Shown in pieces: positions 51,432 through 60,025 of a DNA stretch of 64,000 bases (the first letter of the stretch is position 1; the number at the start of each line of letters is the position of its first letter). Below the pieces are notes generated by a model. That model saw only the letters and a list, made by a program, of their open reading frames with translations. It was not told where the DNA came from and did not search any database. Where the stretch lies: positions 1,736,001-1,800,000 of the forward strand of contig NC_004369.1 in NCBI RefSeq assembly GCF_000011305.1, written 5' to 3'. The position numbers and the translations under genes are program-made. The stretch comes from Corynebacterium efficiens YS-314. Its GTDB lineage: Bacteria > Actinomycetota > Actinomycetes > Mycobacteriales > Mycobacteriaceae.

Positions 51432-52166
51432 ATGGTCGAGGTCATCAGGGTCACGGATACAGAGGACCTGGTCAACCGGGCGGCGGAGCGGTTCGTCGAT
51501 GTCGCACGGGCCGCCACCGCACCCGGCGGCGGCATCAACTATGACGGTGTGGCCAGGATCGTGCTCACCGGAGGCACAGCCGGCATCAAACTGTTGGAGA
51601 AGGTCGCCGGGATCGGTGCCGATCTGCCGTGGGAGAAGATCCACATCTTCTTCGGTGATGAACGCAATGTCCCGGTCACCCACCCGGAATCCAATGAGGG
51701 ACAGGCCCGCGAGGCACTGCTGTCCAGGGTTGCCATCCCGGAGGACAACATCCACGGCTACGGGCTTGAGGGCCTGGATGCGGCTGCCCTGGCGGAGTCC
51801 GCCGCCGACTATGAGCGGGTGATCGACCAGTTCGCCCCACGCGGGTTCGATCTGCACCTGCTGGGCATGGGATACGAGGGGCACATCAACTCCCTGTTCC
51901 CCCACACCGATGCGGTGCGCGAGGAGACCCGTCGGGTGATCCCGGTGCTGGATTCACCCAAGCCCCCGGCGGAGCGCGCCACCCTGACGTTGCCGGCCGT
52001 CCGGTCATCCCAGCGCGTGTGGCTGCTGGTATCGGGTGCGGAGAAGGCCGAGGCGGCAGCCGCGGTCGTGGGTGGCGCATCCGCCGAGGACTGGCCGGCC
52101 GCCGGCGCCACCGGTGCCGCAGAGACGCTGATGTTCCTCGCCGACGACGCGGCCACCGGAATCTGA
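51432..52166 (+). CDS. pgl: 6-phosphogluconolactonase
   Basis: A 244-residue DevB/NagB-fold enzyme that hydrolyses 6-phosphogluconolactone, the product of Zwf. It shows LTGGTAGIKLLE, FFGDERNVP and the LLGMGYEGHINSLFPH active-site motif. The start ATG 51432 lies 8 bases after the opcA stop with GAAAGG nearby; an in-frame extension upstream overlaps opcA and is discounted. It is the last gene of the operon, with a hairpin over its stop codon. Confidence 0.95.
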   Translation: MVEVIRVTDTEDLVNRAAERFVDVARAATAPGGGINYDGVARIVLTGGTAGIKLLEKVAGIGADLPWEKIHIFFGDERNVPVTHPESNEGQAREALLSRVAIPEDNIHGYGLEGLDAAALAESAADYERVIDQFAPRGFDLHLLGMGYEGHINSLFPHTDAVREETRRVIPVLDSPKPPAERATLTLPAVRSSQRVWLLVSGAEKAEAAAAVVGGASAEDWPAAGATGAAETLMFLADDAATGI

Positions 52167-52203
52167 CCGGTTTGTCAGGCCGCCACCGCCCCGACAAACC
52201 GGT
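52166..52203. terminator. Bidirectional hairpin between pgl and soxA
   Basis: Perfect 11-base arms ACCGGTTTGTC / GACAAACCGGT around a 16-base loop. It overlaps the stop of pgl and the last codons of soxA, which converge here. Confidence 0.7.
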
Positions 52204-53323
52204 CGTGGGCGGTGATGGCGAAATCCGGGCTGAGCAGCGGATTGTCGATCCCCACCGCCAGGCGGGTGGCCAGTTCCCCGTAGGCGGGGGCGAGTTTGAA
52301 TCCGTGCCCGGAACCACCGGTGAGTACCACCACGTCACCGACCCGGTCGATGATCGGGGCTTTGGTGGAGGTGTAGGTGTCATAGTGCACGGAATACCGG
52401 TTGGGTTCGGGCAGGACACCGGGGAACAGATCGTGGACCCTGCGCCCGAAGGCGGAGACCGCCGCACGTTCCAGGCGGAGGTCGGATTCCTCGACACGGG
52501 GGCAGCTCGGTCCTCCCCAGAGATCCAGGCCGGCGATCTTCACGCTGTAGCCATCCACGCTGGGTGCACCGAAGATGTGGAAACCATCGCGGTCGCGGAT
52601 GAAACACGGCATGCGGTCCGGCGTGAAGGCGGCGGTGTCGGTGGGCAGGAACCAGGTGAGGACCAGCTTCCTGACCTCGATGAGGTCCCGGATCTCGGGC
52701 ACCACCGCGGCGCTCCAGGCCCCGGTGGTCACGATGACCTGATCCACCATCATCTCGCTGTCACCGGTGGTGATCCGGACGCCCGCCCCCGTGTCCTCGA
52801 TGCCGGTGATCCCGGTGTGGTCATACACCCGGGCTCCATTGCGCCGGGCCTGTTCGATGGCGCTGATCACCGCCAGTTCCGGACGCAGGGCACCGCCCTG
52901 GAGATCCAGCACCCCGGCCTCGTCATCGCGGGTGTCCATCCCGGTGTAACGCTCGCGTAGTTGCTGCGCGGTGAGGCGTTCATGCGGGAGATCATGATCG
53001 CTGACGGACGCCAACAGCGATTGGAAGGCGGCGGTGTCCTCCTTGCCGGTGGACAGCACTCCGAAGTTGTGGAGCAGCTGCCGCCCGGATGCCGCCCCGA
53101 GCTGCAACCACAGCTCCCGGGCGCGACGGAGCAGGGGGACGTAGGTGGAGCCTTCGTGATATGCCATCCGGAACAGACGTGACTCACCGGTGTAGGCACC
53201 ATAACCGTGTCCGATGCCGAATTGTTCAAACCCTATGGCTTCAATACCCGGCGTTCTGCTGAGATGCCACAACGCCATGGAACCTGTGGAACCGAGTCCC
53301 ACTACAGCAATTTTTCTATTCAT
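52175..53323 (-). CDS. soxA: FAD-dependent amine oxidase (sarcosine oxidase-like)
   Basis: A 382-residue DAO-family flavoprotein resembling monomeric sarcosine or N-methyltryptophan oxidase. FAD-binding motif VVGLGSTGSMALWHLS is at the N-terminus, with GASS-like TGAWSAAVVPEI in the middle and GGSGHGFKLAPAYGELA near the C-terminus. Where the sarcosine oxidases have the flavin-linking Cys (in CMYT), this protein reads VHYDTYT, so the covalent bond may be absent. It is the last gene of the amt-ocd-soxA operon, in which AmtR control is established in C. glutamicum. Its substrate is unproven. Confidence 0.85.
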   Translation of the reverse strand: MNRKIAVVGLGSTGSMALWHLSRTPGIEAIGFEQFGIGHGYGAYTGESRLFRMAYHEGSTYVPLLRRARELWLQLGAASGRQLLHNFGVLSTGKEDTAAFQSLLASVSDHDLPHERLTAQQLRERYTGMDTRDDEAGVLDLQGGALRPELAVISAIEQARRNGARVYDHTGITGIEDTGAGVRITTGDSEMMVDQVIVTTGAWSAAVVPEIRDLIEVRKLVLTWFLPTDTAAFTPDRMPCFIRDRDGFHIFGAPSVDGYSVKIAGLDLWGGPSCPRVEESDLRLERAAVSAFGRRVHDLFPGVLPEPNRYSVHYDTYTSTKAPIIDRVGDVVVLTGGSGHGFKLAPAYGELATRLAVGIDNPLLSPDFAITAHDRFVGAVAA

Positions 53324-53386
53324 TGATATTGACTCCCATGTTCTCATAGTTTCCCTGCATGTGAAATACCCCACGTGTCATCCACC

Positions 53387-54508
53387 TCACACCAGTGCGG
53401 GTTTATCCCACAGGTTGACGGTGGTGCCGATGCCTTTGATCAGCGCGTTCTCATAGACCTGGGTGGCCCAGGCGACATCCTCCACCGGCATGCCACCGAC
53501 CGAATAGAGGATGATCTCCTCATTGTTGAGGCGGGCGGGCATGATGCCCTCGCAGATGTCACCCATCTGACGGACCCTGCCCTGATCGAGCTTCCCGGCG
53601 CGTATGAGGTCATGCCAGTGGGTGCCGGGGATGCCGAGCAGCTGGTACGCCCGGTCGCCGTATTCCTCGGCCCAGGCGTCGTAAAGCCCCATGTAGTCGA
53701 CGACGAGGCGGGCGTCGCCGGTGAGGAAGCTGTCGTCGAAACGCGCGGCCGCCGGCAGGAGCAGGAGCGCACCGGGTGCGAGCCAGTCCCGGCGGAGATA
53801 CGGGAAGGCGGAGGAGCCCGCGGCGTCGGTGGTGGTGGCGGCGATGACGATGTCCGCCCCGTCCACCGCCTTCTCCACGGTGGGTGCAGCCGTCACTGTG
53901 ACGTGTGGCCAGCGGGCGTGGACCCAGTCGGTGAAGGCCGCCACTCCCCCGGCGCTGCGTCCCTTGACCGTGATGGTGGTGATCCCGCTGCGCAGTGCCA
54001 TGCAGGCTTCGGTGATGGTGCGCGCCATGACGCCGGGGCCGATGACCGCGAGGGTGCTGGCGTGCTCGACGGCGAGGTGTTTGACCCCGACCCCGGGAAC
54101 CGCGCCGGTGCGGTAGGCGGAGAGCAGGTTGGCGGACATGATGGCCTTCGGCGCGCCGGTGTCGGTGTCGTTGAGCACGAAGGTGTGGATGGACCGGGGC
54201 AGGCCGCGGGTGCGGTTGGCCGCGTTGGAGCCGTACCACTTGACCCCGGTGTTGTTGAAGCGACCGCCCAAGTAGGCGGGCATGGCCATGAAGCGGCGGT
54301 CGGGGCCGTCGGCGGGCATGCTGTCGAAGGCGGGGTTGGCTGGGAAGGTGATCATGGCGCCGTGGGAGTTGGCGTTCTGGCCGGCCATCCGGTAGTCACC
54401 CTGCGCGAGGAGCACGAGGGTCTCCTCCATGACGTCCACGCAGGAGGCGATGTCGGCGACACCCGCGTCGATCATGTCGGTTTCATTGAGGAAGAGGAAG
54501 TTGATCAT
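53387..54508 (-). CDS. ocd: Ornithine cyclodeaminase-family protein (tyramine-oxidase-subunit-B-like)
   Basis: A 373-residue member of the ornithine cyclodeaminase/mu-crystallin family. The NAD-binding region is ASTLAVIGPGVMARTITEA, and the N-terminal block ANSHGAMITFP...FMAMPAYLGG and the C-terminal IILYSVGGMPVEDVAWA are highly characteristic of a subgroup often annotated as tyramine oxidase subunit B. Real cyclodeaminase activity is not certain. Its ATG overlaps the amt stop by 4 bases. A 63-base gap separates it from soxA. Confidence 0.85.
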   Translation of the reverse strand: MINFLFLNETDMIDAGVADIASCVDVMEETLVLLAQGDYRMAGQNANSHGAMITFPANPAFDSMPADGPDRRFMAMPAYLGGRFNNTGVKWYGSNAANRTRGLPRSIHTFVLNDTDTGAPKAIMSANLLSAYRTGAVPGVGVKHLAVEHASTLAVIGPGVMARTITEACMALRSGITTITVKGRSAGGVAAFTDWVHARWPHVTVTAAPTVEKAVDGADIVIAATTTDAAGSSAFPYLRRDWLAPGALLLLPAAARFDDSFLTGDARLVVDYMGLYDAWAEEYGDRAYQLLGIPGTHWHDLIRAGKLDQGRVRQMGDICEGIMPARLNNEEIILYSVGGMPVEDVAWATQVYENALIKGIGTTVNLWDKPALV

Positions 54509-55824
54509 CGTGCGTCTTCTTTCTGGTCTGTGTTGCGCTTTGCGACGCCCGCCCGGTCAGCGGGTGCGGTCTCCTCGGGGATGCGGGTCTCCGGGTTGGT
54601 GCGGCTGGCCATGCCCACCGGGGTGAGGCTGTAGGCAGATTCGGCGTGGATGGCTGTGTCGATGCCGGTGTACTCGTCCTCGGACGCGATACGGATCGGG
54701 GTGATCCGGTTCATCACGGTGGCGATGAGCCAGGTCATGCCGAAGGCGTAGCCGAGGGTGATGATGATGGCCAGTGGTTCACGCCAGAGCAGGGACAGCT
54801 CCCCGCCACGGAGCACGCCGGCCAGTCCCGCCGGAGCATCGGGTGAGCCCAGGAGCATGACGAACAGTGCTCCGGCCACGCCGGCCATGCCGTGGACGGC
54901 GAAGACATCGAGGGTGTCGTCGATGCGGTGGGTGCGTTTCCAGGAGATGACCCAGGCGGCCACGGCGGATCCGAGGAACCCGGTGATCAGGGCACCCACC
55001 GGGCTGACCGCGTCGGCTGCCGGGGTGATGGCGACCAGCCCGGCGATGATGCCGGTGGCCAGGCCCAGCAGGGTGGAGCGTCCCTCCCGGATGCGTTCGA
55101 TGAGGATGAAGCCGAGCATGCCTCCACCGGTGGCCAGGAGCGTGGTGACGACCACATAGCTGGCCAGGAAGTTCGCTCCCCCGGCGGTGCCGCCGTTGAA
55201 ACCGAACCAGCCGACCATGATCATCCCGGCGCCGAGCAGTGTCATCGGCAGGCTGTGGGGTCGCACCGCCATGCTGTGGCGACGTCCGAGCACCAGAGCC
55301 AGTGCCAGGCCCGAGGCGCCGGCGTTCATGTGGATGGCGGTGCCGCCGGCGAAGTCATGGAAGCCGAGTGCGGTGATCATCCAACCGCCGCCGAAGACCC
55401 AGTGTGCGAGCGGGGCGTAGACGAGGGTGAGCCAGATGGCACCGAAGACCATCCAGGCCCCGAACTTCATGCGGCCCGCCGCACCCGAGGCCACCAGAGC
55501 CAGTGAGATGGCGGCGAAGAGGACGTAGAAACCAGCCCACATCAGTCCACCGGCCCCGTCGTCAGCCATGATGTCGTGGAAGCCGAGGTGGTCGAGGGGA
55601 TTACCGATGATGCCGAGGCCACCGATCGAGTTGCCCATCACCAGGCCGTGGCCGTAGGTGACGTACACGAGGCAGGTCACCGCGAGGGCACCCATGACCA
55701 TCATGAGGGTGTTGAGCACCTGGTGTCCGCCGAGCATTCCACCGTAGAGCAGGGCCAACCCGGGGAACATGAGGCTGACCAATGCGAAAGCTGCGAGAAT
55801 CCAAGCGAGATCTGAGGGGTCCAT
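54505..55824 (-). CDS. amt: Ammonium transporter (Amt/Mep family)
   Basis: Ammonium channel/transporter of 439 residues with eleven membrane helices. The conserved HFAGGTAIHMNAG-like motif (FHDFAGGTAIHMNAGASG) and AVHGMAGVAGALF carry the twin pore histidines, and GWFGFNGG lies between them. It starts at ATG 55824 with GAAAGG 7 bases upstream. It is the first gene of the amt-ocd-soxA operon, with two AmtR-type boxes in front, so expression should rise under nitrogen limitation. Confidence 0.95.
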   Translation of the reverse strand: MDPSDLAWILAAFALVSLMFPGLALLYGGMLGGHQVLNTLMMVMGALAVTCLVYVTYGHGLVMGNSIGGLGIIGNPLDHLGFHDIMADDGAGGLMWAGFYVLFAAISLALVASGAAGRMKFGAWMVFGAIWLTLVYAPLAHWVFGGGWMITALGFHDFAGGTAIHMNAGASGLALALVLGRRHSMAVRPHSLPMTLLGAGMIMVGWFGFNGGTAGGANFLASYVVVTTLLATGGGMLGFILIERIREGRSTLLGLATGIIAGLVAITPAADAVSPVGALITGFLGSAVAAWVISWKRTHRIDDTLDVFAVHGMAGVAGALFVMLLGSPDAPAGLAGVLRGGELSLLWREPLAIIITLGYAFGMTWLIATVMNRITPIRIASEDEYTGIDTAIHAESAYSLTPVGMASRTNPETRIPEETAPADRAGVAKRNTDQKEDAR

Positions 55825-55870
55825 TTGTCGGCCTTTCAGGGAGGGGGTCGGTTACCGGATGCACTATTTT

Positions 55871-55884
55871 CTATTGCATAACAG
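55871..55884. promoter_or_regulatory. AmtR box, proximal
   Basis: CTAT-TGCATA-ACAG, preceded by TTT and followed by AT, matches the AmtR consensus tttCTATN6AtAGat except for one base in the second half (ACAG for ATAG). Confidence 0.7.
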
Positions 55885-55904
55885 ATAACCTAGTGCAGGT
55901 GTTT

Positions 55905-55918
55905 CTATCGGTCAATAG
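55905..55918. promoter_or_regulatory. AmtR box, distal
   Basis: CTAT-CGGTCA-ATAG, preceded by TTT and followed by TTT, is a full match to the core consensus CTATN6ATAG. Centres of the two boxes are 34 bases apart. Confidence 0.82.
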
Positions 55919-55955
55919 TTTAAAACCGGTGGGTGATGGACATCACCTGGAGAAT

Positions 55956-55988
55956 GCAAAAAAGGCCTGCCCCGAAGGGCAGGCCTTG
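55956..55988 (-). terminator. Rho-independent terminator of secG
   Basis: A stem AAGGCCTGCCC / GGGCAGGCCTT with a 4-base loop and, on the leftward transcript, a six-T run. It directly follows the secG stop and lies upstream of amt. Confidence 0.88.
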
Positions 55989-56000
55989 AAAGATCAGGTG

Positions 56001-56234
56001 CTAGGAGTACGCCTGGATGAGGTTGAGCGCGACAATGCAGATCAACCAGATGACTGCGGTCAGGATGGTGACGCGGTCCAGGTTCTTCTCCACCACCGTG
56101 GAACCGGAGAGGTTGGACTGGACGCCACCACCGAAGAGGCTTGACAGACCTCCGCCCTTACCCTTGTGCAGCAGGACGAAGACCGTCATGAGCACGCTGG
56201 CGAGAACGAGGACGATTTGAAGCGTCAGTGCCAT
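56001..56234 (-). CDS. secG: SecG preprotein translocase subunit
   Basis: A 77-residue inner-membrane protein with two transmembrane helices (about residues 4-22 and 54-74) and a Gly-rich loop GKGGGLSSLFGGG with the VEKNLDRVT motif. It is the auxiliary subunit of SecYEG. It lies downstream of ppc, as in other corynebacteria and mycobacteria, with a terminator after it. Confidence 0.95.
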   Translation of the reverse strand: MALTLQIVLVLASVLMTVFVLLHKGKGGGLSSLFGGGVQSNLSGSTVVEKNLDRVTILTAVIWLICIVALNLIQAYS

Positions 56235-56341
56235 GTGGGGAGAATCCTTTGCCGTTAAGTTGTCTATCCATCACGCCCGGATGACACCGGGCAACTTTAG
56301 ACAGTATACACAGGGTGCGGGTTCCCGGGGCGTCTGGCGCC

Positions 56342-59101
56342 CTAACCCGAGTTGCGCAGGGCCGTGGACAATCCATTCATGGTCAGGCGGATATTACGTG
56401 GGACAGCCGTGCCCTCATCACCGGACCGGTACCGGCGCATCATCTCCACCTGGATGACATTGAGCGGCAGCAGGTACGGGAACCGACTGCGCACCGATCG
56501 CGCCAGCGCCGGGTTGTCATCGAGCAGGTCCTGGGAACCGGTGATGGTGCAGAACATCTCCTTGGTCAGGAAATACTCCCCGAAGATGGTCTCATAGATC
56601 CGGTCCGCCACCTCGCGATCCGGGATGAGATCGGCGTACAACCTGGCCAGGCGCAGTTCCGCCTTGCTCATCACCTGGGCCATGTTGTCCAGCACCGAGG
56701 TGAAGAACGGCCAGCACCGGTTGAGTTCCTGCAGCTCCGCGATGCGCTCCGCAGCCCCCTCCCCCTCACCGATCCACTCACGCAGTGCGGTACCCACACC
56801 GAACCAGCCCGGCAGCATGACACGGGACTGGGACCAGCTGAGCACCCACGGGATGGCACGCAGATCCTCCACCGTGTTGGTCTGTTTACGTGAGGAGGGT
56901 CGGGAACCGATGTTGAGGGATCCGATCTCCTGCAGGGGGGTGGACTGGGTGAAGTACTGGATGAATCCGGGATCCTCATGGACCAGTGATGAGTACCTGC
57001 GGAAGCTCAACTCCGAGATCTCCCCCATGATCTGGTGCGCGCGTTCCCGATTGGGCAGTTCCACATCATCCAGAAGCGATGCCTCCAGCGTCGCGGACAC
57101 CAGGGCCTCAAGGTTGCGGCGTGCCGTATCCGGGTTACCGTACTTCGCGGAGATGATCTCGCCCTGTTCAGTCACCCGCACCGCACCCCGGACCGCGCCC
57201 TTGGGCTGGGCCAGGATCGCATCATAGGAGGGGCCACCGCCACGACCCACCGTGCCACCACGACCGTGGAAGAGACGGAGCTTGACATTACGGCCCCGGC
57301 ATAGTTCGACCAGGCGTAACTCCGCGTCGTAAAGCGCCCAGTTGGCGGCGAAGTACCCGCCGTCCTTGTTGGAGTCGGAATACCCCAGCATGACCTCCTG
57401 GACGTTGTCCCGCTGCTCAAGGTAATTGCGGTAGAGGTCGATGTCCCACAATTCCTCCAGGATGCCCGCGCCACGCTGGAGGTCATCGATCGTCTCGAAC
57501 AGCGGGATCACGTCGACGCTGCCCGTCGGGTTCTTCCCGTTGGCCCGGATCAGACCGAACTCCTTGAGCAGCACCATCGGTTCGAGGATGTCCGTGACGG
57601 AAGAGGCCATGGAGATGATGCAGTGCGGCACCATGAGAGGACCGAATTTACGCACGGCCTCCGCGGCCTTCGAAAAAATCCCCAGTTCACGGTTGGTGGC
57701 CTCGGAGTAGTCCGGGTCCCCGTGCGGGATGAGCGGGCGGGGTGTGCTCAGTTCGCGGATCAGCAGGTCCAGCTTCTCCGCCTCCGTCAACCCGCGGTAG
57801 TTCTTCTCGGTCTGGGCGGTGGCGAACAATTCGGTGAGGACATCCTCGAAACCGTCGGAATTCTGGCGCAGATCCAGGGAGTAGAGGTTGAACCCGAAGC
57901 TGTCCAGGGCCGAGCGCAGCATGGCCAGACGGTCATCGGCGATGATGTCATCCCGGGACATTCTCAGGGAACCATCCACGATATCGAGGTCGCGTTTGAA
58001 CTCGTGGGTATCGGTATAGGGCGTGAAGGTCTTGAACCAGGTGCCCTCGACCGCCTCCTCACCGATCAGGGCGGCCGTGGTGGCCAGCATCCGGCCACGC
58101 ATGCCGTGGATGGCCCGCCGGTAGGGTTCATCAACCCGGCTGGGCATGTCATTCTGGCCGGCATCGGCAAGCACACGCAGCTCATCGCTGATGACGTTCA
58201 TCCGGTCGGAGAGACTGAGTTCGTGTTCCAGGGCGTGCAGTTGCTTGACGTAGTACTTGAGCACGGTCTCCGCGGCCCGATGGGTGGCGTAGGTGACAGT
58301 CTCCGCGGTGACGAAGGGGTTGCCATCATGGTCCCCGCCGATCCAGGATCCCGGCCTGACCATCGCCGTGGTGGGGATATCCCCGCCGAAACGCCGGGCC
58401 AGTTCCACGGTCACATCATGATTGATGCGGGGGATCTCGGCCAACAGGCTGAGCTTGTAGTAGCGCAGTCCAACCTCGACCTCATCCTCGATGCGGGGAC
58501 GGGCCACACGGATGAGGGCCGTCTGCCACAGGATCGTGATCCGTCGCCGGATGTTGCGCTCGATGTCATCCAGCTTGGACTGGGTCCGGGCATGCGTGGG
58601 CAGCGCCAGGAGGAGGTGGCGTTCCTCCATCAGGGCGGTGATGTGCTTCTGCGCGTCGAACACGGTACGACGTCGGGTTTCCGTCGGGTGCGCGGTGAGC
58701 ACCGGGGCGACGAGCGCATTGCGGATCACCGCGGCGACCTCACCGCTGCCCACCCCGGCATCATCCAGTTTCACCCAGGTGGCCTCGAGGGTGCTGTCCG
58801 GCGCGGGCTCACCCGAGTTCAGGGCCTGTTCCCGCTGGGCTGCGTCATGCAAATCCTCCGCGAGGTTGGCCAACAGGGCGAAATGGGTGAAGGCTCGGGC
58901 CACGGGCGTGGCGTCCTCCGGGTCGATGCCAGCGAACACCTCCACCAGACTGTCCATCTCCGCGCGTCCCTTGGCGATGTCGAAGGAGGTCCGGCGGGCG
59001 CGTTCAACCAGTTCGAAGACATGGTGGCCCTCCTGCTCGGAGATCACCTCGCCCAGGATCCGGCCGAGATAACGGATATCGTCACGGAGAAGTTCATTCA
59101 C
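56342..59101 (-). CDS. ppc: Phosphoenolpyruvate carboxylase
   Basis: Anaplerotic enzyme of 919 residues that carboxylates PEP to oxaloacetate. Catalytic His is in the N-terminal LTAHPTETRRRTVFDAQKH, and the second signature is VMLGYSDSNKDGGY with FHGRGGTVGRGGGPSYDAI. The allosteric/C-terminal end reads LTMNGLSTALRNSG. GTG 59101 gives the family length. It lies 93 bases downstream of tpiA, within the gap-pgk-tpi-ppc cluster. A glutamate-family feedback site cannot be judged from sequence. Confidence 0.97.
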   Translation of the reverse strand: MNELLRDDIRYLGRILGEVISEQEGHHVFELVERARRTSFDIAKGRAEMDSLVEVFAGIDPEDATPVARAFTHFALLANLAEDLHDAAQREQALNSGEPAPDSTLEATWVKLDDAGVGSGEVAAVIRNALVAPVLTAHPTETRRRTVFDAQKHITALMEERHLLLALPTHARTQSKLDDIERNIRRRITILWQTALIRVARPRIEDEVEVGLRYYKLSLLAEIPRINHDVTVELARRFGGDIPTTAMVRPGSWIGGDHDGNPFVTAETVTYATHRAAETVLKYYVKQLHALEHELSLSDRMNVISDELRVLADAGQNDMPSRVDEPYRRAIHGMRGRMLATTAALIGEEAVEGTWFKTFTPYTDTHEFKRDLDIVDGSLRMSRDDIIADDRLAMLRSALDSFGFNLYSLDLRQNSDGFEDVLTELFATAQTEKNYRGLTEAEKLDLLIRELSTPRPLIPHGDPDYSEATNRELGIFSKAAEAVRKFGPLMVPHCIISMASSVTDILEPMVLLKEFGLIRANGKNPTGSVDVIPLFETIDDLQRGAGILEELWDIDLYRNYLEQRDNVQEVMLGYSDSNKDGGYFAANWALYDAELRLVELCRGRNVKLRLFHGRGGTVGRGGGPSYDAILAQPKGAVRGAVRVTEQGEIISAKYGNPDTARRNLEALVSATLEASLLDDVELPNRERAHQIMGEISELSFRRYSSLVHEDPGFIQYFTQSTPLQEIGSLNIGSRPSSRKQTNTVEDLRAIPWVLSWSQSRVMLPGWFGVGTALREWIGEGEGAAERIAELQELNRCWPFFTSVLDNMAQVMSKAELRLARLYADLIPDREVADRIYETIFGEYFLTKEMFCTITGSQDLLDDNPALARSVRSRFPYLLPLNVIQVEMMRRYRSGDEGTAVPRNIRLTMNGLSTALRNSG

Positions 59102-59133
59102 GGTGGGGTTCAGCTCCTGTAGAAGTAGAAACC

Positions 59134-59173
59134 GCCCGCCGGATTCTCCTGGCTTAGGTTGATCTCGGCGGGC
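59134..59173. terminator. Weak hairpin between tpiA and ppc
   Basis: 8-base arms GCCCGCCG / CGGCGGGC with a 24-base loop and no T-tract. It may be a processing or attenuation structure. Confidence 0.35.
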
Positions 59174-59194
59174 AGGGTTGGCTGTTTCCGGTGT

Positions 59195-59974
59195 CTAGAC
59201 GGCGTTGGCCGCATTCGCGGCGAGTTTGGCGAAAGCCTCACCATCGAGGGAGGCCCCACCTACGAGGCCACCATCCACATCGGGCTGGCTGACGATCTCG
59301 GCGATGGTCTCCGCCTTCACGGAGCCACCGTAGAGAATGCGCATTCCTTCTGCGACCTCCTCGCCGGCGAGCTCGGTGACCAGGCCGCGGATGGCCTTGC
59401 AGACCTCCTGCGCGTCGGCTGCGGAGGCGACCTTACCGGTTCCGATGGCCCAGACGGGCTCGTAGGCGATGACAGTGTTGGCCAGCTCATCGGCACTCAG
59501 ACCGGCGAGGGATGCGCGGGTCTGCTCGACCACGTAGTCCACATGGGTTCCCGCCTCGCGGATCTCAAGTGGCTCGCCGACACAGACGATCGGGCTGATG
59601 CCCTTGCTGAGCGCAGCCTTGGCCTTCGCCGCCACGAGCTCATCGGTTTCATTGTGGTACTCGCGTCGCTCGGAATGCCCGACGACAACCCAGGAACAGT
59701 TCAGCTTCGCCAGCATGGAGGCGGACACCTCACCGGTGTAGGCACCGGACTCGTGCTGGGAGACATCCTGCGCACCGTAGGTGATCTGCAGCTTGTCACC
59801 CTCCACCAGGGTCTGGACGGAGCGCAGATCGGTAAAGGGGACGATCACCGCCACGTCGACCTTCTCGTAGTAGTCCTTGTGCAGGGCGAATGCGAGCTTC
59901 TGGACCGTTCCGATGGCCTGCTGGTGATCCAGGTTCATCTTCCAGTTACCGGCGATGAGTGGTTTACGTGCCAT
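59195..59974 (-). CDS. tpiA: Triose-phosphate isomerase
   Basis: A 259-residue TIM barrel that interconverts dihydroxyacetone phosphate and glyceraldehyde 3-phosphate. It shows Asn10/Lys12 (GNWKMN), the electrophile His100 (VVVGHSERR) and the catalytic base Glu172 ([11 protein letters not shown]). ATG 59974 ([10 protein letters not shown]) is used; an upstream GTG at 59983 in frame is less likely. It lies 51 bases after pgk. Confidence 0.97.
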   Translation of the reverse strand: MARKPLIAGNWKMNLDHQQAIGTVQKLAFALHKDYYEKVDVAVIVPFTDLRSVQTLVEGDKLQITYGAQDVSQHESGAYTGEVSASMLAKLNCSWVVVGHSERREYHNETDELVAAKAKAALSKGISPIVCVGEPLEIREAGTHVDYVVEQTRASLAGLSADELANTVIAYEPVWAIGTGKVASAADAQEVCKAIRGLVTELAGEEVAEGMRILYGGSVKAETIAEIVSQPDVDGGLVGGASLDGEAFAKLAANAANAV

Positions 59975-60025
59975 GGGTGACACACCTTCCTTCTAGGGGG
60001 AGAAAACTTGAGCGGATGGGTGGGG

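Noticed and set aside
59134..59173. tpiA-ppc hairpin as a true terminator
   Set aside because: Only 8 bp with a large loop and no T-run; kept as a weak structure, not as a transcription stop.
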